Below are positions 59,448-64,000 of a DNA stretch of 64,000 nucleotides, piece after piece. A program made the translations under genes and the position numbers. Below the pieces are notes generated by a model. The model was not told the DNA's origin. It did no database searches and saw nothing but the letters and a program-made list of their open reading frames with translations. Origin of the DNA: Burkholderiales bacterium (lineage in GTDB: Bacteria; Pseudomonadota; Gammaproteobacteria; Burkholderiales; Burkholderiaceae_C); assembly GCA_016213205.1 (NCBI GenBank), contig JACRAZ010000097.1, positions 1 through 64,000 on the forward strand, written 5' to 3'. Position 1 is the first letter of the stretch; every line of letters starts with the position of its first letter.

Positions 59448-61037
59448 ATGCCCGATTCCCGCCGCCTGGCCGCGCTGTACCGCCTGTTCGTCGTCGGCGT
59501 GCTGGGTTTCGCCTCGGGGCTGCCGCTGGCCCTGACCGGCCAGGCCCTGCAGGCCTGGCTCAGCGTGGACGGGCTGGACATCGCCACCATCGGCTTCCTC
59601 AGCCTGGTGGGCCTGCCCTACACCTTCAAGTTCCTGTGGGCCCCGTTGATGGACCGCTTCGAGCTGTGGCCCGCGCTGGGCCGCCGGCGCGGCTGGCTGG
59701 TGCTCACCCAGCTCGCGCTGGCCGGCGTGCTGATGCTGCTGGCGGCCACGCCGCCGCGCGGCGCGCTGCAGCTGTTTGCGCTGCTGGCGCTGGCGGTGGC
59801 CTTCGTCTCGGCCTCGCAGGACGTGGTGATCGACGCCTACGGCACCGACCTGCTGCCGCAATCCGAACGCGGGCTGGGCGCCTCGATGAAGGTGATGGGC
59901 TACCGGCTGGCGATGATCCTGTCCGGCGGCGTGGCGATGATCTGGACCGACGCCGTCACCGGCAGCGGCTGGACCTGGCCGCAGGTGTACCGGCTGATGG
60001 CCGCGCTGATGGTGGGCTCGGCCGTGTTCTCGCTGCTGGCCCTGCCGCGCCTGCCGCCCCTGCCGCCGGCGCCTGCCGGCAGCGCGCCTGCGCCGGTGTC
60101 CGGCCGCCAGGACCTGCTGGGCTTTGCCGCGGTGCTGGCGGCGGCGGCCGCGGGCTACCTGTTCACCGTGCACCTGGCCACGCCGGCCGCCGGCGCGCTG
60201 CTGGGCGGCTGGCTCGCGGGCAGCGGCCTCGCCCCGGCGCTGCAGGCGCGCTGGATCGACCTGGCCGCGCTGCTGGCGGGCATCGGCTTCACGCTGCCTC
60301 TGGCCACCTGGGCCGCGCGCCGCGCCCGCTTCGACACCCTGCTGGGCGGCCTGCGGGGCTACTTCGCGCAGCCGGGCGCGGCGGCCTTCCTGCTGTTCAT
60401 CGTGCTGTACAAGCTGGGCGACGCGTTTGCCGGCGCGCTGATGACCCCCTTCCTGCTCAAGGCCATGGCCTTCAGCTCGGCCGAGGTGGGCGTGGTGAAC
60501 AAGGTGATCGGCCTGTGGCTCACGATCGGCGGCGCGCTGGTGGGCGGCGTGCTGATGCTGCGCCTGGGCCTGTGGCGCTCGCTGATGCTGTTCGGCCTGC
60601 TGCAGGCGGTGAGCAACCTGGGCTTCTGGTGGCTGGCCGCCTTCGGCAAGGGCAGCCTGCCGGGGCTGACGATCCCGGCCTTCGACTGGGGCTTCGTCGC
60701 GCTGAAGGCGGCCGCGCCGGTGGACGGCGGGCTGCTGATGGTGGTGGCCTTCGAGAACCTTTCCGGTGGCATGGGCACGGCGGCGTTCCTGGCCTTCCTG
60801 ATGGGGCTGACCCAGCAGCGCTTCACGGCCACCCAGTTCGCGCTGCTGAGCGCCTTTGCCTCGGTGGGCCGGGTGTGGGTGGGGCCGCTGGCGGGCGTGC
60901 TGGCCGAATCGATCGGCTGGCCGCACTTCTTCGTCGTGTCCACGGTGCTGGCACTGCCGGCGTTGTGGATGCTCTGGTGGCTGCGCGCGCCGGTACGCCG
61001 GCTCGAGGTGGTGGCCGGTGCCCCCACCGACGACTGA
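59448..61037 (+). CDS. AmpG-like muropeptide permease
   Basis: 529 residues with about 12-14 membrane helices. The N-terminal blocks FASGLPLALTGQALQAWL, GLPYTFKFLWAPLMDRFELW, SASQDVVIDAYGTDLLP and GASMKVMGYRLAMILSGGVA are characteristic of AmpG, which imports anhydro-muropeptides for cell wall recycling and affects beta-lactamase induction. Longer than E. coli AmpG, with an extra Pro/Ala loop near residue 205. Inner-membrane protein. The specific substrate is inferred. Confidence 0.85.
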   Translation: MPDSRRLAALYRLFVVGVLGFASGLPLALTGQALQAWLSVDGLDIATIGFLSLVGLPYTFKFLWAPLMDRFELWPALGRRRGWLVLTQLALAGVLMLLAATPPRGALQLFALLALAVAFVSASQDVVIDAYGTDLLPQSERGLGASMKVMGYRLAMILSGGVAMIWTDAVTGSGWTWPQVYRLMAALMVGSAVFSLLALPRLPPLPPAPAGSAPAPVSGRQDLLGFAAVLAAAAAGYLFTVHLATPAAGALLGGWLAGSGLAPALQARWIDLAALLAGIGFTLPLATWAARRARFDTLLGGLRGYFAQPGAAAFLLFIVLYKLGDAFAGALMTPFLLKAMAFSSAEVGVVNKVIGLWLTIGGALVGGVLMLRLGLWRSLMLFGLLQAVSNLGFWWLAAFGKGSLPGLTIPAFDWGFVALKAAAPVDGGLLMVVAFENLSGGMGTAAFLAFLMGLTQQRFTATQFALLSAFASVGRVWVGPLAGVLAESIGWPHFFVVSTVLALPALWMLWWLRAPVRRLEVVAGAPTDD

Positions 61038-61098
61038 AGCGCTCGACCGACCCCACAATCCGCCCCATCCACTGCCCGCGGGCAGGACCGCAACACCC

Positions 61099-62052
61099 AT
61101 GACCCACGACTTCGTCACCGACGCCCCGATCGCCGAACCCGCGCTGGCCCATGCCAGCGGCTGCCGCTGCGCGCTGCATGCGCGCAGGCGCCTGGGCGGC
61201 GCACTGCTCGGCGCCGGCGTGCTGGCCGCCGCCGGCCCCGCCGCGGCCCAGGACGCCGACCTGCTGGCCGAGTGCAAGCGCTCGGGCTTCACCAAGGTGG
61301 TCTCGGCCGAGCAGATCGAGCAGGCCGCCGGCCAGCAGTACCGGCAGATGCTGCAGCAGGCCAGCAGCCAGAAGGCCCTGGGGCCGGTGGAGCACCCGCA
61401 GGTGAAGCGGCTGCGCTACATCGCCGATCGCATCGTGCCCTTCACGCTGGGCTGCAACGAGCGCGCGCGCAGCTGGCGCTGGGAGGTCAACCTGATCGGC
61501 TCGCAGGACCTCAACGCCTTCTGCATGCCGGGCGGCAAGATCGCCTTCTACTACGGCATCCTGGCCCGGCTGCAGCTCGACGACGACGAGGTGGCCATGA
61601 TCATGGGCCACGAGGTCGCGCACGCGCTGCTCGAACATGCCCGCGAGCGCATGGGCAAGACCATGGCCACGCGCGGTGCCATCGAGCTGGGCGCCGCGCT
61701 GCTGGGGCTGAACAACGTGGCCCGCACCGCGGCCGACATGGGCGGCCGGCTGCTGACGCTGCAGTTCTCGCGCAGCGACGAATCCGAGGCCGATGGCCTG
61801 GGCCTGCTGCTCGCCTCCAAGGCCGGCTACAACCCGCGCGCGGGCGTCACGCTGTGGCAGAAGATGCTGGCCGCCAACAAGGGCGCGCCGCCGCAGTGGC
61901 TGTCCACCCACCCCTCGGGCCAGACCCGCATCGCCGACATGCAGGCCCGCATGCCGCGCGTGGAGCCGCTGTTCGAGCGGGCGGCCAAGCCGGGGCAGCG
62001 CTTCAGCCCGCCGGACCCCAAGGCCGCGGCGCCCAAGCCCCAGGGCTCCTGA
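61099..62052 (+). CDS. M48-family metalloprotease
   Basis: 317 residues. N-terminal signal (RRLGGALLGAGVLAAAGPAA, cleavage near AAAQD), then the peptidase M48 domain: HEVAHALLEHARERMGK with HExxH (about 174-178), third ligand in SRSDESEADGLGLLL. Similar to periplasmic LoiP/BepA-type quality-control proteases that act on outer membrane assembly. ATG 61099; the Cys-rich ASGCRCALHARRR is unusual for a signal peptide and may give a longer cytoplasmic lead. Confidence 0.88.
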   Translation: MTHDFVTDAPIAEPALAHASGCRCALHARRRLGGALLGAGVLAAAGPAAAQDADLLAECKRSGFTKVVSAEQIEQAAGQQYRQMLQQASSQKALGPVEHPQVKRLRYIADRIVPFTLGCNERARSWRWEVNLIGSQDLNAFCMPGGKIAFYYGILARLQLDDDEVAMIMGHEVAHALLEHARERMGKTMATRGAIELGAALLGLNNVARTAADMGGRLLTLQFSRSDESEADGLGLLLASKAGYNPRAGVTLWQKMLAANKGAPPQWLSTHPSGQTRIADMQARMPRVEPLFERAAKPGQRFSPPDPKAAAPKPQGS

Positions 62053-62085
62053 GCCCCCTGGCCGGGCCGGCGTGCCCGCCGGTGC

Positions 62086-62754
62086 TCACCAGCGAGCCGG
62101 CAGGCTTTTCATCAGCACCAGGCGGCCGCCCTCGGCGCGCACGAAGCCGCCGTGTTCCAGGTCCTTCATCAGCCGGCTCACCATCTCACGCGAGCAGCCC
62201 AGCCGGTTGGCCATTTCCAGGTGCGTCAGGCGCTCGGCCAGCGGGCGCGGCACCGGGCCCTCGGCCGTGCTGCCGGCCGGTGCTTCGGGCGCCAGCGATT
62301 CGAGCAGCAGCTTCAGGCGGCCGTACACATCGTTGAGCGCCAGCTGGCGCGTGCTGTGGGTGGCCGTGCGGGCGCGCCGGATCACCTTGGCCAGCAGCTC
62401 GAAGGCAAAGGCCGGCCGCTCGGCGATGAAGGCCTCCAGCGTGCGCCGCGTCACCATGGCGCAGGTGCAGGCCTCCATCGTGATGACGCTGGCCGAACGC
62501 GGCCCGCCGTCCAGGCTCATCTCACCCAGGTATTCGCCGCGCCCGTACACGCCGTAGGTGATCTCGCGCTCCCGCTCGCCGGCGCTGTAGGCGCGCAGCC
62601 GGCCCGACAGGATGATGAACAGCGTGTCGCCGTGGTCGCCTTCCTGGATCAGCAGCGTGCCCTTGCGATAGCGGCGCACCTCGCCACGCGAGGCCAGCTC
62701 ACGCAACAGCTCGGGAAAGTCTTGCAGGTCGAGGGCAGGGTCGGGCAGGGGCAT
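62086..62754 (-). CDS. Crp/Fnr-family transcriptional regulator
   Basis: 222 residues. N-terminal cyclic-nucleotide-binding barrel (KGTLLIQEGDHGDTLFIILS, about 31-50; GEYLGEMSLDGGPRSASVI), a long dimerisation helix, and a helix-turn-helix LEMANRLGCSREMVSRLMKD. The recognition helix E-x-x-S-R pattern is the one that reads TTGA half-sites. No N-terminal iron-sulfur cysteines, so it is not an FNR-type oxygen sensor. It is a candidate reader of the TTGA-N6-TCAA sites (inference only). Confidence 0.92.
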   Translation of the reverse strand: MPLPDPALDLQDFPELLRELASRGEVRRYRKGTLLIQEGDHGDTLFIILSGRLRAYSAGEREREITYGVYGRGEYLGEMSLDGGPRSASVITMEACTCAMVTRRTLEAFIAERPAFAFELLAKVIRRARTATHSTRQLALNDVYGRLKLLLESLAPEAPAGSTAEGPVPRPLAERLTHLEMANRLGCSREMVSRLMKDLEHGGFVRAEGGRLVLMKSLPARW

Positions 62755-62850
62755 CGGTCCGGCGCGGCCCAGGTTGGGCCGGCGCCAGGCGCAGATGCTA
62801 CTGCCTGCGCAGGCACAGGGGCTGCGCGCAGGGGCAGCCGGTACCCGCTC

Positions 62851-63618
62851 TCAGGCCCGCTGGGGCTGGCGCAGGGGCCGGGCCTCGGGCGCCGGGGCCG
62901 AGCCGCCCAGGCCCTGCAGCGCGCTCACCAGCGGTGGCAGCATCGCCACCTGGCGCACCAGCGCACGGATGCTGGCCGAGCCGGTCTTGGCGCGGATGCT
63001 GCCGATCTGGGTGCGAATGGTGGCCAGGCCCACGCCCTGGCGCTTGGCGATCTCCTGCGGCGTGAGGTCGGCGCACAGGCCCTTGACCACCGCGGTCTCG
63101 GCCATCGTGAGGCTGTGGGCCCGGGCGAACCAGTCCACCGTGAGCTCCTCGCACACCTGGCGCTTGGCCAGCACCAGCACCACGCCGTGGCGCGCCTGGC
63201 CCGGCAGCGGCGGCAGCGGCACCACCGCCACGGTGGTGCGCTCGCTGCCTTCGCCCAGGCGCAGCAGGCGGCGCAGGCCGCGCTGGCTGGCGCCGGCCAG
63301 GGCATCACGCAGCGCCAGCGTGTCCTGCGGCAGGCGGGCGCGCAGTTCACCGCCGTGCAGTTGCAGCGGGTGCTGCTCGTCCAGGTCGCGCCGGGCGGCG
63401 CGGTTGAAGTGCGCCACGCGGCCATCGTCGTTCAGCAGCAGCATGCCGTAGTCGACCTCGTCGACCATCTGCGCCATGCGGCGCTGCTGCAGCGTGGCGG
63501 CGGCCACGCGGCGTTCGGGCCCCGCGTAGGCGCGATCACGCAGCATCTGGAACGCCACGTGGGGGTCGAACCCCGGGCCGGGCCGCGTGCTGCGCTGAAG
63601 GTCGAGCTGTTCCAACAT
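62851..63618 (-). CDS. LuxR-type helix-turn-helix regulator with PAS-like region
   Basis: 255 residues. A PAS-like N-terminal part (MVDEVDYGMLLLNDDGRVAH, about 51-70) and a C-terminal LuxR/GerE helix-turn-helix (LTPQEIAKRQGVGLATIRTQ, about 193-212, with IGSIRAKTG). ATG 63618 is chosen over the longer upstream frame. Separated from the Crp/Fnr gene by 96 bp on the same strand. Confidence 0.85.
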   Translation of the reverse strand: MLEQLDLQRSTRPGPGFDPHVAFQMLRDRAYAGPERRVAAATLQQRRMAQMVDEVDYGMLLLNDDGRVAHFNRAARRDLDEQHPLQLHGGELRARLPQDTLALRDALAGASQRGLRRLLRLGEGSERTTVAVVPLPPLPGQARHGVVLVLAKRQVCEELTVDWFARAHSLTMAETAVVKGLCADLTPQEIAKRQGVGLATIRTQIGSIRAKTGSASIRALVRQVAMLPPLVSALQGLGGSAPAPEARPLRQPQRA

Positions 63619-63698
63619 GGTGCTTCTCCGGTGACCCCCATGCGCCAGGACATCGGTGCGTGCGGGGGATGCGGGCAAGCATAGGCAGCCGCCGGCCG

Positions 63699-63722
63699 CG
63701 CGGGCGGTGAATCCCGCCCGCG
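63699..63722. repeat. 9-bp perfect inverted repeat between LuxR and MBL genes
   Basis: CGCGGGCGG (63699-63707) and CCGCCCGCG (63714-63722) with loop TGAATC. It lies 54 bp after the MBL stop, leftward, and could be its terminator (no U-run) or a LuxR control element. Confidence 0.45.
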
Positions 63723-63775
63723 TGGCGTGTGATCTATTCACCTCGCGCCCCGGGCCGGCGCCGCGTGCGCGGCCT

Positions 63776-64000
63776 TCAGGTGCCGCGCACGAAGGGGTTG
63801 CTGCGCCGCTCGGCGCCGAAGCTGCTTTCCGGGCCGTGGCCGGGGATGAACACGGTGTCGTCGCCCATGGGCCACAGGCGCTGGGTGATGCTGCGGATCA
63901 GCGTGTCGTGGTCGCCACCGGGAAAATCGGTGCGGCCGATGCTGCCGGCAAACAGCACGTCGCCCACGAAGGCGCGCCGCGCCTCGGCGCTGTGGAACAC
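63776..64000 (-). CDS. MBL-fold metallohydrolase, C-terminal part (YcbL-like)
   Basis: Only the last 74 codons are inside; the gene continues past 64000. GDVLFAGSIGRTDFPGGDHD carries the metal-bridging Asp, and FIPGHGPESSFGAERRSNPF supplies the last His. This pattern is that of YcbL-type hydrolases related to glyoxalase II. Function beyond thioester hydrolysis cannot be stated. Confidence 0.85.
   Translation of the reverse strand: MFHSAEARRAFVGDVLFAGSIGRTDFPGGDHDTLIRSITQRLWPMGDDTVFIPGHGPESSFGAERRSNPFVRGT

Noticed and set aside
1..64000. CRISPR arrays, tRNA or rRNA genes, prophage or transposase genes
   Set aside because: No regularly spaced repeats, cloverleaf-like genes, integrase or transposase frames were seen; this was judged by eye, not by a search tool.

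Overview
The window is chromosomal DNA from a very GC-rich (about 70%) betaproteobacterium, most likely a Burkholderiales member of the Rubrivivax/Leptothrix/Ideonella type. The grounds are the order lptA-lptB-rpoN, a Bug-family (TctC-like) binding protein, a PEP-CTERM protein, several GGDEF/EAL proteins, a peptide ABC system and the general codon use. No rRNA, tRNA, CRISPR array, prophage or intact insertion sequence was seen. Genes are densely packed, often with 1-4 bp start/stop overlaps that imply translational coupling.

Layout. 1-5.5 kb: cell-envelope genes (SPOR protein, dsbA, lptA, lptB), rpoN and an RNA methyltransferase. 5.5-9.9 kb, minus strand: MFS transporter, rsmE, a conserved hypothetical and fadD. 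10-18.4 kb: a large AfsR/SARP-like regulator, an unknown HExxH protein, a 716-aa secreted protein, a PEP-CTERM protein and an MFS symporter. 18.5-23.3 kb, minus: two unknown proteins and pntAB. 23.5-29.3 kb, plus: a Nudix hydrolase, mnmA, a DUF4394-like lipoprotein, a cupredoxin-like protein and a GGDEF-EAL protein, the last two linked by GTGA overlaps. 29.3-36.4 kb, minus: two GGDEF proteins coupled to a Bug binding protein, then a TetR regulator with a small membrane protein and an alpha/beta hydrolase.

36.5-49.7 kb is the most striking block. A YejBEF-like peptide ABC transporter (two permeases and a double ATPase, minus strand) stands back to back with five consecutive, diverged paralogues of the family-5 solute-binding protein (plus strand). 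Four are chained by 1-4 bp overlaps. One transporter core thus appears to have five candidate substrate-capture subunits.

49.7-64 kb: ghrA-like dehydrogenase, methyltransferase, trxC with a sigma-32-like promoter, an orphan GspE ATPase, DUF4334-like and DUF1579-like proteins, a LysR regulator, an ECF sigma/anti-sigma pair, a 474-aa unknown protein, an AmpG-like permease, an M48 protease, Crp/Fnr and LuxR regulators, and the end of an MBL-fold hydrolase.

Regulatory signals include matched TetR operators before the TetR gene and before the small-protein/hydrolase pair, three TTGA-N6-TCAA palindromes in gaps, and an 80-bp-period tandem repeat over the end of the ABC ATPase gene. Starts were chosen by family homology, ribosome binding sites and overlaps. 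Functions are inferred from sequence only.
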